From Diphasiastrum complanatum (lineage: Eukaryota > Streptophyta > Lycopodiopsida > Lycopodiales > Lycopodiaceae), in contig MU831564.1 of NCBI GenBank assembly GCA_029204225.1, positions 62,001-126,000 on the forward strand: 64,000 nt of DNA, in the 5' to 3' direction. The translations under genes and the position numbers were made by a program. Below the pieces are notes generated by a model. The model was given only the letters and a program-made list of their open reading frames with translations. It did not search any database and was not told where the DNA came from. This document shows, piece by piece, positions 26,201 through 40,200 of this stretch (position 1 is its first letter; every line of letters starts with the position of its first letter).

Positions 26201-28166
26201 TTTGACTGCCTACACTAACAATCAATGGCAGCAAAGGCCTTGCGAAAGCATACGCAAAAGGTAGCTTTGGAGTGGCAAGAGATCAAGCCTTTTTATTTAA
26301 CTACTTTGGCTGCAAAACTTATGTGCACGTTCTTGATCCTAACAGAACGAAGCTAGGCTTTAAAAGCATGAAAAGCACTTTTTCTGGTTATTTCGCAGAT
26401 GGGAATGTTTACAAGCTCTATGGTCCTTCAACTGAATCCCTGGTATAGTTTAGGGGATGCTGGATTCCAAGAAAATATTCATGAAAGCAAGGCAAGGTTC
26501 TCAAATAAATAGATAGAAGGAGATATTTCTGATAGATCAGATGATGACAAGTTTGATGACTCTGACACAATTCAAATAACATCTCACGCTACTCCTGGAA
26601 GATCATCGCATATAAAAAAACCACTTGAAAAGGTAATCTGACATTGGATTTGATGGAGATAAAAGAATTTGACAAATTTGAAGATGCAATTCAAGGTCCA
26701 GATGCAAAAAGATTGATTACATGTTATGCAAGACTACACGGAATCAGTTCAGAAAAAGGGAATCTGGATCTTGACCAATCTGCTTTGAAAGTACATGCAA
26801 TTGTATGTGAATGGGTCCTCATTTTGAGGTACAGCCTAGAAGATCAAATAACAAGGTACAAAGCCAAACCTGTGGCAAATGGGTTCATACATGAGAAAGG
26901 GGTAGATTATATTTAGACTTTTGCTCCAATGCTCAAAATAAGCTCACTCTCATTGATCATGGCATTGGAGGAATGGTAGTTCGTCGGATTGATGTCAAGA
27001 TGACCTTCTTACATGGAACTTTAGAAGAGGATTTTTATATGTTGCAACATCAAGGTTTTGAGATAAAAATCGTTTTACAGGCTCCACAAGCCACTCCACG
27101 GTTTGAAATAATCCTCTAGAGCTTGATGGAGCAAGATTGGTAGTTTTTTTATTAGACAAGGCGTTTTTAGAAGTGTCGCTAATGAACATATTTACGTTAA
27201 AGAAAAAAGGAAAGACAATCACAGCTGTGGATGTAGATGACTTAGTAGCTACAACCACAGAAGTAAACATTCTTTTGAATTGATAGATCCCGTTGTTGTT
27301 ACAGTGTTGCTTTTAAATAAAAATTAAATTCAGCTGAGGATATGCTAGAGTCTAGATGCATGCCACGATCTGGAATGCAATCCAGGATCTCCCATTAGGG
27401 TTTTCCAAAATGTAAATTTTTCTTTTTGGTGCCAACATGGGTATCAGATTAAAGGTGTTTTCAAGAGCAATTCACTTTATTCTTTATCCAATACATCTAT
27501 TTATGTATTATGTGAAATGAAATCACACGGAACCATATTGATTGACAGCAAACCGACAATAGTTGTGAAGCATAAACAAGCTTGTTACAAAAATGTGAAT
27601 CAACTCAATGTGCTCAACAAAATATGGGTACATTATAAAATGTCAACTTAAAAGCATTATCATACACATGGTGAAGTTGTTGCTTCATGCATGGACGAAC
27701 AAACAACCATAGCAAACCATTAAAACCATATTGAGTCTCTATCTCTCTGTTTCTTGCTCTCTTGCTCTTTTCTCATCTCTGTCTTTGAACCCACCCTAAT
27801 CCCTGAACCAAATTCTCTATCAATTAAATCCACTACATGATGATGTTTATAGAGATGACAAACTCCATCAGACCTTAATATTTGAGCATCAAAATGTGAA
27901 ACCCCCATATGAAACAACAAAGCTACTCAAGAAGCGATATGCCTCTCAAAGAAACATAGACAATATTAGCAAATATGCAAATCTTTAAAGTGGAGTCCAC
28001 TAGTGCACTTGTCACCATCAAGATTGGCATAAATCTCATCTATCAATATTTTTCAATGCTATCAAGAGATGAGTACTTAACTCATCATTGCTCTCCAAAT
28101 TTTCATCGCCTGTGCGATGATTGGCTGATGGCTGATTCTCGTCTTTTTTGAAGTAGTGGTTTCTGA

Positions 28167-28247
<81 letters not shown>

Positions 28248-31200
28248 CCAGCTCGATTCGACTATTACAACCACCATCGCTGCCTATCTTGATAGTGACA
28301 CCCACGACTGTCACCAAGATTCATCTCAAACAACATACCTCAATGCATCTGTATATGTATATATATATATATATCTGAATAAATGTACCGTAGGTACAAT
28401 AACAATCAATCAATTTGTTCAAAACAAAGCGTGTGTGAATGAGAGAGTTTTGAGTGCATGGTTATCACCACTATTATTTGTGCTCGTCATTCAGTTGATT
28501 GTGCACTTGATGCCTTTTTGAATTCATTCCAATTGTCTTATTGCATTCAATTATTATCTCAGTATGAATTTGTGAGTCTCTTATGCAATTTTGCCTCGAG
28601 ATTCAACTCTCGTATAGAATAATGCTTGTATGAACTATCTAATGCCTCCACAAGCATTGATCTTACGATTTTGTGTTTGTCTACGTGATCACTCATATCG
28701 ATTTTGATGATTTTAAATTAGAATCAAGTACAATCAGACAAGTTGTTTGACTCAACATTTTGGTTCTAATCTGATAGACGTAGTTCATGCACAAAGGGAA
28801 AGGCTCATTCTGCAGAGCATCTCGGTCCACATCATTCGATCAAGTTCTCTTCCTTTTCCCCAACACCTAGGTATTCAAAATCTGTGATCTCGTACACTGA
28901 AAAGGCTCTATAAACTCAAGGTTGACCTAGCCTATAGTTGGTCGTGATGCTCCACTCCTCTTTACAAACAATGGACTCAATCCCCCCTCTTCCCCCCCCC
29001 CAGAACGTCTAGGTTGCCCTCTACACCTATGTAAAGGGATGGCTAGCTCCTCTTGGTTCTCATATTGGGGTGGCCAACCAATAAATCCTATCCCCTCCCC
29101 TAGCTCTCACTTTCACCCTCACCCTCACCCCTACCCTTTGCCTCTGTAATCCCCTCCACCCACTCCTCATAGCTAGGCCCAAAATGGTCTCCAACCCTTA
29201 AGAGCTCATCATAGGTGAAAGTTTTTGGTTCCTTATGGATATATGAGCTTAGACTAATGGCCATTTGGTATTTTGAGACAACTATGTGTCCAATTCAAGG
29301 ATGACCTCAGGCGTTTGCCTTTCCAAAGGTTCTCGATGGTCGAATTGTATCAGGACTAGAAAGTTGTATTATAAGAAGTGGTTTTTGGATCTTGTCTCAT
29401 ATTCCTTGTGGATTGTGCTAATCAATTTGATCCTAGTGTGAATTGGGATCCATAAGAGGATGATGCAAGGAAAGAAATTCCCTATTACCAATATATTCTC
29501 TTAAAATAATCTCCAATAGAGATTTTGATTTGTATCTTATGAAATAGCACTCTTTGAGAAATATATTCTCTTAGAGTTAATTGACCTACATGGGTCTCAG
29601 TTGAGTATGCTATAAGTGCAGATTGTGATAGATATGTGGAGATATGCTAATGTGATGAATCATTGTGGGATCATGATTTTATTGTTGATGAAAAATTGAC
29701 TTAAAGAAGAGATTGAGGATCTACTTTTAAGTTAGTTGGGTGAACCTACAGTGTGACACCATTCACCAATATTGTGGGTTAAGTGTATTGCTTATAAGTC
29801 ACAACTATTGTGAGTCATTTTGGGACTCATTTAGAGGGTTATGTTGCAAAGGATACATCGAAACTTTTGTTTTGAATTATTTCCCAATTGGAAATAAGCT
29901 AGACCAGTAGAGGATTATCTAGAAAACTTGGATGGAGTTGGATATTTAGCAATGACCAAGAGTCAAAACTTCACATAATGAAGTTTTTGGAAACCTTAAG
30001 TTATTCTAGATAGGAACTTAAGAGTGAGGTTACCTAGTTGCTATCTAGATTGTAATTCAAAAATTATTGAGATGAAATAATAATTGTACATCATATTTCT
30101 CGATAAGGGTCTAGGTTTCCGTTGATTCTTACAAGTCCGAAACTTTGCTTATGGAAAGGACTTACAATGGCTCATTCATCTTCTAAGAGTACTAATGTTG
30201 ACGTTTTCTAACATGCTCTTGTTTATTGTTTCGCTTTGATGCAACATCCATTCCATTCTATTCCCTTGGTATCTGTTACGAGCACGTAACCAGTGACGAA
30301 CCCTAGAGAACACAGGAGGTCAGATACCACAGTCAGGGTCGTGTCCAACAGCGTACATGACCAACACGGCAAGACAGTGTGAGTAGTGTGCCCCGGCACG
30401 GTCCATAGCTATGGCGGGCCTAACGCAGCCTAGGGACCCTGTCAGCAGGATAGGGGCCCACGATGGGTCCCAACGTGCAGTCGGCCACGTCAGAGCCACG
30501 TGGCTGACACTTGGCAGTATGCAGGCTACCAGGCCTCACACTGGGCTAGGAGGGGCTTGCTCCATATCAGGGAGTAGGCAAGGCTGGGTGGTTCAGTTAG
30601 TGTTTGCCCTACTGTGGTGTTAGGATCTCTTACACTGGTATCAGAGCCATCTCCATCTTTGGGAGCTTAGTAGCAGCAGTAGAGAAAGTTCGTAGAGGGT
30701 ACAGAATCTCTTTCCAACTTTCAAGAGTCAGGAGCACAGATCCAGCGCTGGAGAGACAGTACTCTACTGAGGAAATCTTAGTGGATTTGCTACCTATTTG
30801 AGCGGATTTAGGACAACACTTGTGATAGATATCCATCGCTGCAAAATCAGATAGTTATCCCTGATATTTGAGTGTAAACTACTGCAATCTGAGCGGAATT
30901 GGAGTAGAAAACAGGTCCAGCGCTGAAAAATCAGCTGTCAGAGCTGTAAATTCAGACCAATCTTGATAGATAAGGGTGGATTTTCAAGAGGAAATCTGGT
31001 GCAGGTCCAGCGTTGGTAGTCCTCCTCCGAATTGGGATTTGTGAAACCTTTTTGGGGCCTCAAATCAGAAGTTCTTTGGGCAGCCAGACCGTTTTTCAGT
31101 CAGCGAGGGTTTTCCCCACAGGTTTTGGTTTTTGCTTTGTAAATCATAGCTTTAAAACCGAATTTTCCAGATAAGAGGCAGTGATCAGGTTAGGTTCAAA

Positions 31201-34200
31201 CCAGTGACCTACTATCTTCTTGGAATCCAGATCTTCAGATTGATTTGGTGATTTCAAACCTAAGTTTTTGGAACAGCAGACCAACATCTCTGGCAGCAAG
31301 GGTAGCGGGTGGTTCGAATCTGATTTTTCTTGAACTTCACAGATTATCTTCACCTGATTGCATGCAGCTTAAGAAGACGGATTGGACACTGGCGGAAGAA
31401 CTAAGGGGGTTTCTTGCTTTTCTCTCTGGAAGTACAGTCCTAAAAAAGAGCTAAGTACTCTACTTTTGTTTTCCAGTTAAGTCAATCTCTTTTCTATTTT
31501 TCAGACAGAAGTTAAGGTACTCCTCTTCAGTTCTGAAAATGACCACTCCTCAGGGACTTGATCAACCCCCGGAGAGAGGCATCGACGAACTTGAAACAGA
31601 AGCCTTGGCTTTCCGTAAGGGGAAAGAACCCATGGAAATGGAAGAACAGGAGCAATTTGCCGAAGAACTCGACGAATTGGTTACCAAGGAGCAGTTCCTC
31701 CGTTTGGTAACAGAAGTGGATGAACTGAAGTTGGCGTTAGCCAATTTCAAGTCCAGTGTGGACGACTCGTTCGCTGAACTCAAAGGCTTGATTTTGAGTT
31801 CCGCGAAAGGAAGTCTTCCCTCCACTTCTCAGTTGTCCCCTTCTCCACTTCCATCAGTTTCGGGTGAGCCTATGCGGTCTCACCCCAGTGTCTTTAAAGA
31901 CTTAAAGCCTCCTACTTTTATTGGGGAAGAAAAGGATAGAAACGTAGATATTCTACAAACCTTCCTCAGCAAATGGAAGAACAATCATGCTCTTAAACAG
32001 ACCCTTGACCATTTGCAAGCTATTGACGCCAGTCTTTCCCTAGGGCCCATGGCCTATAAGTGGTGGTTAAATCTCCAGGAGACTGGGCAGACTCCCCGGT
32101 CATGGAAGGCCTTTGAAGAAGCCTTCCTAAGAGAATTTCTACTTGAAAATGAACTTGACAAAGCTTGGGAAGCCTGGGAGAAAACAGTAATGGATAAATC
32201 CTTAGTCCAATATATCTCGCAGTATCGAGAAGCAATCTTAAAAATTAAAAATATGGATGACTGTCAGAAACTCAGGGGATTTGTCCGTGGCCTCAAAGAC
32301 GAGTATAAAGTAGAGGTTCAAAGAAACTCGCCCACTACCCTAGAGCAAGCTCTCAGATATGCTTAAATCTATGATGATTCAGTGGGTAGGAAGAGGGCGA
32401 GACAACAGCCCCTTTCTAAGCAGCCTTCTCAGAAAGACTTTCAATTTAAAAAGAAATTTTAAAATGAAAGAAAGAAGATAAAGTAAAAGGTGAAGCTCTT
32501 CAGAACCGCCCATCGCTCATACAGCCCTTAAAACCGGAAGATTTTGAGAAAGCCAAACAAGAGCGTTTGTGCTTTGTGTGCATGGGCAAGGGACACACAG
32601 TCAGACAGTGTCTCAAGGGGACTTTCACTAAGAAAGATAAAAAAGATAAAAAACAAGTTCATCTTGTTCAGATCGTAAGTTCCCTAGTGACTCGGCAGCT
32701 TCCGAGATCAAAGTGTATCATGAAGACCATGACCACTGTTGCCAGCTGACCTCTGCAATGCTAGCGAGACCCTTCAACTTTGGGCCGCATGACCTAGTAC
32801 GTATGCATGGGAAAGTTGGTGACCAGTCAGTTAGAGTTATGGTTGAGTGTTATGAGCACGTAACCAATGCCGAACCCTAGAGAACACAGGAGGTCAGATA
32901 CCACAATCAGGGTCGTGTCCAGCGTACACGACCAACAGGGCAAGACAGTGTGAGCAGTGTGCCCCGGCACGGGGCACGTGGCCGACACTTGGCAATATGC
33001 ATGCTACCAGGCCTCACACTGGGCTAGGAAGGGCTTGCTCCATATCAGGGAGTAGGCAAGGCTAGGTGGTTCAGTTAGTGTTTGCCCTACTGTGGTGTTA
33101 GAATCTCTTACAATATCTACATCCTAGTTTGATTCATGGAAGAGGACTTTATAGCCGCACTCATTAAAGAGTTGGCCAACTCGTTGAGTACAAAGAGCAT
33201 GCTACTCTCCTTGCCATCCATAGTGCTCCAGAATTTATTGGCTGAGCCTAATCCTTCTTTGCTGAACAAAGGGCTCTCTCGATCTAAAACGCCTTGCAGA
33301 GGCGATAGATGGGTGTATTGAGGGTGTGTCTTGACAATGGAGTGTCAAATGTTGTATCCCCGTCCCCCAAAAGAACTTACAATGGGTTATTCATCTCCGA
33401 AGAGTACTAATGTTGACGTTTTCTAACATGCTCTTGTTTATGCTCCCGTTATTAAGTATGGATTAAGAATTTGATGAGTTATGATTGATGAATCATGATT
33501 CACATTCTAATCATTGTGATTGACGTATCACAAATGAATACTTGATTGTTAAATAAGCATGATATTTGAAGTGATGATTCTTGGAAATGTGATAATTCTT
33601 TGTTTTTTACTTTTCCTCTTTGATAGTCTGGACCTGGGGAGATTGGGTTTATTTTTGAGTATTCTGAAGGATTCTTGAACCAACAACATTTCAATTTATT
33701 AGCTTGTGATTGGATCTTTGGCTTATCAATTAGAACTTCTTGAAGGAACTCAAGTGCATATCGTATTTCATGTCAGTTGACTTAAAAAATGTCTACGTGA
33801 AGGGGAATACCTTGGTTCTGGAGATCTATTGGATCTTTCAGAAGAGTTGTTTGGTATAACCCAATCCAAACATGAGAAGTTCTTGGACAAAAGAAATAAA
33901 TGATAATGACTCTTGGGAACGAGCGGATAACCTTACAAAAAACTTTCCTAACTTTAAGTTCTAAGGACATAACTTGATTAAGGGGGTAAGAATGTCATGC
34001 CCACAAAGCTTGGACTCATGTCTCGTAAGGGGGTCAGAGGTCCAATCTTGTCGGGATTCAATGTGAACTAGAAGCGGAAAAATTCACAATGAATTAAGTG
34101 ATTAATGTTCTATGAACAATCACAAATTATGCATACAAGTGGAAGCAAAGTAGGATACCAATGGAGACAAATCTCTATACAAAGAATGCATGGACATAAG

Positions 34201-37200
34201 CATTGCCACTCTCTCTAGTCTCTCCAGCCTCAAACTCCCCAAATTCATTAAATATGGCATTAACCCGCAATCCAAGCCTGGAGAAAGCTATATACTCGCC
34301 ATGCTATCTCTGGAGAAGATTCCACCCAGGGAGAAAATAAACTCTAATGACCCCCATAAAGCCGTCCAGGGTGTACCTTCTGGTACCTCAACTTCACAGT
34401 TAGAGCATCAACAGAGAAATCTCCATTAAAGGACAAATAGGACAAATCGTGACTTCCAACACTCCCCGTTAATGACAAATTTAATTTTGCTTTACCCCTA
34501 TCTAAGGTTCTTGTTTTGTCTCCAGACCTCAATTCCTAGGTGTAGTGTAGGTCCCCGAGATCCTTCATCTCAAACTCTGCACTTAGTGACTTTTTCTCAC
34601 TTTCAATCAGTTTGTCACAGTTACTTGTAAAGAATAAGTCATCCAAAAAATAGATTTCTAAGCAGCAAGATATCTGTGCTCAATTGCCAGTTAAAATCCC
34701 TCAATCCATAAAGAATATGATACTTTCTCGAAGCATAGGGAAGAAATTGCAGTACTCCAGAAAAACACCAACAAAGATAATTGTCTTCAGTCTGTCGTGC
34801 CGAGGCTATTTTCTTAGACCAAACATGATCCCGTTCTTCCTCTATAACAGAACCTTCAAGTAATTCTAGGTAGTCTGTCTCAAATCCAATGACCAACCAA
34901 ATTTTTAATAAATGAGTTCATTTGGGCTTTAGACATCAAACACGAAAGTCAAGTCAAGTGAGGCTTCAAACCCCTACTCTTTTAGTTCCTTCCTTCAAGC
35001 AACAACAACAACAGCAACATCAGCACCCTGATGGAGCAAGGGAGTATGGAGAACGTGAGTGGAGAAGAGAGCAGGAATATTTGCGGAACACTCTCCCGCT
35101 ACAATGGGCTGCTAGATGCAAAAACAGTCTAATAGAATGTTTATGCTAAGTATAATCACAGCTTAAGTGTTCTTGTGCCCAACGAGTGCTTCCCATAGAT
35201 GCATGATTCATGAAAGAAAGATTTCCTATCCAATGAAGAAGGGAAATGTAATCCATCAACTAAATTATTACAATGCATATAGGAAAGTGACCTTGTATTC
35301 ACGTGTCCAAATCGACTATGCCACAAAATAGCATTATCGTTTACATTTTCATGAGACATGCTAGCTAATGCAACTGAATTAGAGAGTACTCAAAGATTTC
35401 CGACTCTAGTGCATGTAGTCAGAGTAGTATCTGCATCGAAGATTGTACACTGCTGAGATGAGAAAGTAACAGTGTAGCCCTCATCAGTCATCTTAGAAAC
35501 TGACAACAGGTTCTTTGACAACTGAGGTATGTGAAGAACATTGGTAACATAAATAGAAAGATCGTTTTTGAACGCGATCTTGACTGTCCTTTTGCCTTCT
35601 ACGTGTATGGTGCTTGAATCTCCGAGGTAGATGAATTGATCTCTGTTGTAAGCTACATACTCGGTAAACCATTCCTTGCGAGAGGTCATGTGTTGGGTAG
35701 CGCCGCTATCCAGGTACCAGCTATTGTGGTCTTCTTCGCCACTGTTGTAAGCCATTAATAGGTGTGTATCTAGCTCCTTGAATTCTGCCGCATTGGAGGA
35801 GTCTGGCTACTGCTGTTTTTGCTTCTTTGCCTCATTGTAGATGCGGATACGACACTCTTTGATGTCATGATTGGCTCTCGTGCAATATCTGCAGAAAAGC
35901 TTCTTGCGCGATCCACTATTCTCAGCTTGAGTATGAAGCTTCTGTTGTTGCTGATGCACTTGATTCTTGCCCTTGGAATAGTCTTTCTTCTTGGTGTATA
36001 GGGCCAAGGACTTGTCTTTGATGGACAGGCCGCTGGTCTTTCTCCGCATTTCTTCTTGAAGTAGATGACCGATCACCTTTTGAAGAGTGAGGTCAGGTTG
36101 TGTGGAGATCGCCACCACAAAGTGTTCATACGACTTTGGAAGAGAAAAAAGCAAGGTCATTACGGCACCATCATCTTGAATAGCACATCCTACAGCTAAT
36201 AATTGATCCAATAAAGATTTGAAGTCGTTGATGTGAGAAGTGATGGCAGTAGAATCAGACATGCTAAGAGTAAAGAACTTCCTTCTAAGATGTAATCTAG
36301 TGATTACATCATGAGTCTTATAGAGATTTGATAACAAATCTAATGCATCCTTAGAGGTTTTGCATGTGGTAACATAGGATATTTGGGAGTCGGCCATATT
36401 GAGTGTGATACATGCTAAGGCCTTCTCATCTTTGATCTTCCATGCCTTTGCTTGATCACCATCTTCTGGTTTCAGGTCATAGGCTCAAAATCATTCGTCT
36501 CATGGACGGAGCATCTAGTAGAGTGTGCCTGGATGATCTATTTATAGAATTCATCCATGTATTAATTACAGTAAATATTTGTCACCTAATTAGGTGAGCT
36601 GTTGTACTTGGAAGTATTTGGCTTGTGTGACAACTGTACATGGTATATATAGTCAACAAATCAGGGAATGTTGATGTGGACGAGGACGTCACAAATTCTC
36701 TCACTTCGCATTTTACGTGAAGTGGCTTTCTCTCACTTCGCATTTTTGGGAAGTGGCTGGGAACGTTCCTCGTTGAAAATAGACGACTGTCGGGATTTTT
36801 CTTTTTGTTCAGGATTTTGCAAAAAAGCCGACAATGCCCTTAAAAAGCTGACAGTGCCCTTAGAAAGTTTAACTTTTGCAAAATAGTTGAAGGGAAGAAG
36901 TTGAAGGCAAGAAGCCGACACTGTCGCAAAAAGCCGACATTGTCACATTTCGGGGAAATGCAAAAAGCCAACACTGTTGAAAATAGTTGAACTGTTGAAC
37001 TATGTTGAAGTGTCGCATTTCGGGAAAAGCCGACACTGTTAAAAACATAGTTCATTTCTACAGACTGTTGCGACACTTAGTGTATTTCTGCAGACTTGTT
37101 CTAAATGGTAGTTCTTGGAAGTCCTTGAAGATGGCCAAGTCTTCAATGACTTCAAATTGTTGAATTATGATAGGAATGGTTACCCTTTGCTGGAGATCAG

Positions 37201-40200
37201 CCGGAAGTCCATTGTAGATGTTCTTCAAATAATTTGGTTATCTAAGTTATGATTCTTGCAGGTATCAGATGATGAGCAGACGTAGAACCAAAGTTGGTTT
37301 CACCTGACCCTAGATCAACGATCAATAAACGTGCAGGAAGAATCTTGAAATAGAAATTAGTCATTCACCAAGGAGACAAATGTGGACTTAATTTCCAACA
37401 CACCCATCAACAACTTCAATGAATCGCCTAGTCAGCTTATCAATGCCACTACAAAAATGGAAGGTAAGAGGACAATGTAGATGGATCTATTTTGTTGATA
37501 GAACTTCCATCTGAGTTGCGCCTCCAGAGTAGATGAAGGCTCAACAACAGAGATTGATACTCCATAGGAAGATCAACATATGGTTCTAAACGAATAGCCT
37601 CTCCCTGATCTTAATGTCGGTCAAATCATCACAGATGCGCGGCCAACATCCTCTTCAGGTAGTAAGATGATAAGGGCCTCATCAATACATGATTGTTGCA
37701 CTTTATTCTTTTGGAGCTAAGTATATAACAACATTGCCAGGACTTTGTCGTCATCCCATAACCGGACCATGTCTTGCATTCTTCAGGATTCAAGAGAGAT
37801 GTGCCATAACAATTGAATTGGATTTTTAAGTGCGTTTTGGCTTAATTGCAACAATTTTGACATCAGGATTAATGTCACCTTGTGACTATATGAGAGCAGG
37901 TTCAGTAATTAAGTTGATGTAGATGATTGCTTAGTCGAATCCTGCCAGTCTTGATAACATGATTTCGACTCCCTCAATAACTACAGGACTACTATTGAGA
38001 TTAGTAGATCCCCACTAATCTATGGCCAGTAGACTTCATGGAGAGCTACTTGAGATATAACTTCGGATATGGAATTCATCAAAGTGTTTTTGCTCATCCT
38101 GTAATAACATAGCTAAACCGATAAATGCACCACAATAAATAAGTTGAGCTAAGGCTGATAACACAACTTTGGCTAACTTGTTCAACACTCTTCTTCGTTA
38201 ACAGATCAAACAATGGAATTGTACTCCACCAAAATTTCTCTCGCATGATGTGCATCTGTCTTATACGATTAAAAATGTTCATTGGTATCCAGAACCTAAA
38301 TAGGAAATCAAATGTATGACAAGGAATAAATGACTTAATACTTTCTCTCCCTATTCACAAGAATAAGATCCAAAATGCACTCTCCCCTACAAGATTATGA
38401 CATCAAAATAGAGATTTAAGGCATGCAAAAAGGCCAACATTATAAGTGCACAATTCTCTATGTAAAGATGATCATAGAACCGATCTAAAAAGCCAACTCT
38501 GTAAAAGAGAGAACAGATTCCAGCATGATGAATTCTTAAAATGTAACTTGAAAATGGTAGGAAACTTCTCATTCTTCAAGAAAATAGATTCCCAACATGA
38601 TTCTAAGGTGTAGACAACCATAATTCATGCTAAAAACACAAATTTCAGATCTGTCCCTCTTTTAGAAATCACCCAAAAAGTTACACAAGATCCAATAGGA
38701 ATCCGATTCATCACTTAAATTCACCCATTAGTGTTTTCATTTGCAAACAAGTACGGACAACAAATACACATGAATCAATCATAAACAACTTATGAAGGAA
38801 GAAGAATTGGAAAGAGCAGATTATTAAGTATGCTAAAGATTCAAAATGCACCCTATCCACTCAAAGAAGTTTGTAGAAGAGAATAGCATCCAAGCTTTTG
38901 AAGGAAATCCAACATCCCACTAATTTCTAGCGCTGAAAAAATGGAAACCTGCTCACAAAGGCAGCTAAATACACCTATTGTGCCACAAATTTTAACTACT
39001 GGTTGGCTGGAAAATGAACCACAGATCTGAGAAAAAACAGTAATCAAAAAAGTTTGAAAAATAGTGACCTGCCATGGATTCTCATGGTAATCACACTAAC
39101 TCGAAGGGGGATTGGCTAATGTTGCCTAGTTAGGCTATTGAGGTGTCCCAGTGAGGTATCCACTCCTAGTTGAGGAGAAACCTCGGAGGGTATAAGTATA
39201 CCCATAGGCCTCCCTTGGAGGAGAGCTTGGCTACGTAAATGGTAGCGACATGCTGCCAGACTGGCATCTCCTACCTTTGAGACATTGCTAGTGATCCATA
39301 GCTCAGGGGCTAGATTCAATTGATCTAGGTTTGGTTGTTTCGGTTTGATCCACCATCCATTCCATTCTATTCCCTTGGTATTTGCATCCTAGTTTGATTC
39401 TTGGAAGAGGACATTATAGCCGCACTCATTAAAGAGTTGGCCAACTCGTCGAGTACAAAGAGCATGCTGCTCTCTTTGCCATCCATAGTGCTCCAGAATT
39501 TGTTGACTGAGCCTAATCCGCCTTTGCTGAACAAAGGGCTCTCTCGAGCCCTGCAGAGGCAATAGATGGGTGTATTGAGTGTCTGCTGACAATGGAGCAT
39601 CCACTGGAGGATAAAGTGATTTATTTGGAAAGAGTGCCTTGTTGAGTTTTCTTTAGTTTTTTAATATGCAATGGTGAATGTTTTAAATCCTGATTCATCA
39701 ATAATTCTAGTGTGAAGAAGAGTTTGTTAAGACTATGAAAATTCCTATACTGATTACCTAAAAGTTCTGAGAATGGGGTGCTATGAATCCTGAGGAGCTT
39801 CACCCTTTATTGATCTTTGTTTTCTGGAACTGATTTTGAAAATACTCCTATTTGGGTAGTCACAGATTGAGTTTACAATTTTGGTAAAACGATTTTATGT
39901 TACAAAACTTGCCAAACTGAAAGTGACAACTTTCAGCCAGTTCACTTGTAAAAGGGATTGCAGACTTAGAAAACTCATGTCAGCTAGAAGTTGGCTCAGA
40001 GAAGCTAGTGCTGATTTTGTTTATGAACTCTAAAGCCAAAGTATTAATTTGAAAGTGCATATTTTTCATGCTTAGCATCAAAAGGAATCTAGCATTTACA
40101 AACTCAAAAATGTCCTATGATACATATTACAACTATGCAACCAAGAAGATTAAAAGGCAATTGGTTTTCAGAAAGTGCTTCTTTATTGGAGCTACAATTG

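Larger units (their letters stand above)
30274..33112 (+). mobile_element. Ty3/gypsy-type LTR element carrying gag only (TR-GAG-like)
   Basis: LTRs at 30274-30634 and 32848-33112 both run TGTTA to CTTACA. The primer-binding site TGGTATCAGAGCC lies one base inside the left LTR. The interior encodes gag and a zinc knuckle and stops where protease should start, so the element is about 2.84 kb. Flanks read GTATC and ATATC, a 5-bp target duplication with one change. There is no polypurine tract before the right LTR, which suggests that pol and the tract were removed by one deletion ending at the LTR; alternatively the tract has decayed. It is inserted into the dispersed repeat that has an uninterrupted copy at 39.4 kb. 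Confidence 0.87.
30232..33345. repeat. Unclassified dispersed repeat, interrupted by the gag-only element
   Basis: With 30274-33112 removed, the sequence from about CATCCATTCCATTCTATTCC through GAAGAGGAC and GCCGCACTCATTAAAGAG matches 39345-39600 closely. The 39.4-kb copy reads straight through the insertion point. An open frame ([26 protein letters not shown]) is shared by both copies but matches nothing I know. Confidence 0.75.

Noticed and set aside
28156-28521. 121-codon frame with a long Ser-Leu repeat, and the Arg-Glu frame opposite
   Set aside because: Both are translations of a CT/GA microsatellite.
30411-30623. 70-codon frame in the gag-only element's 5' LTR
   Set aside because: The partner LTR lacks about 96 bp of it and the frame is not kept; LTR sequence only.
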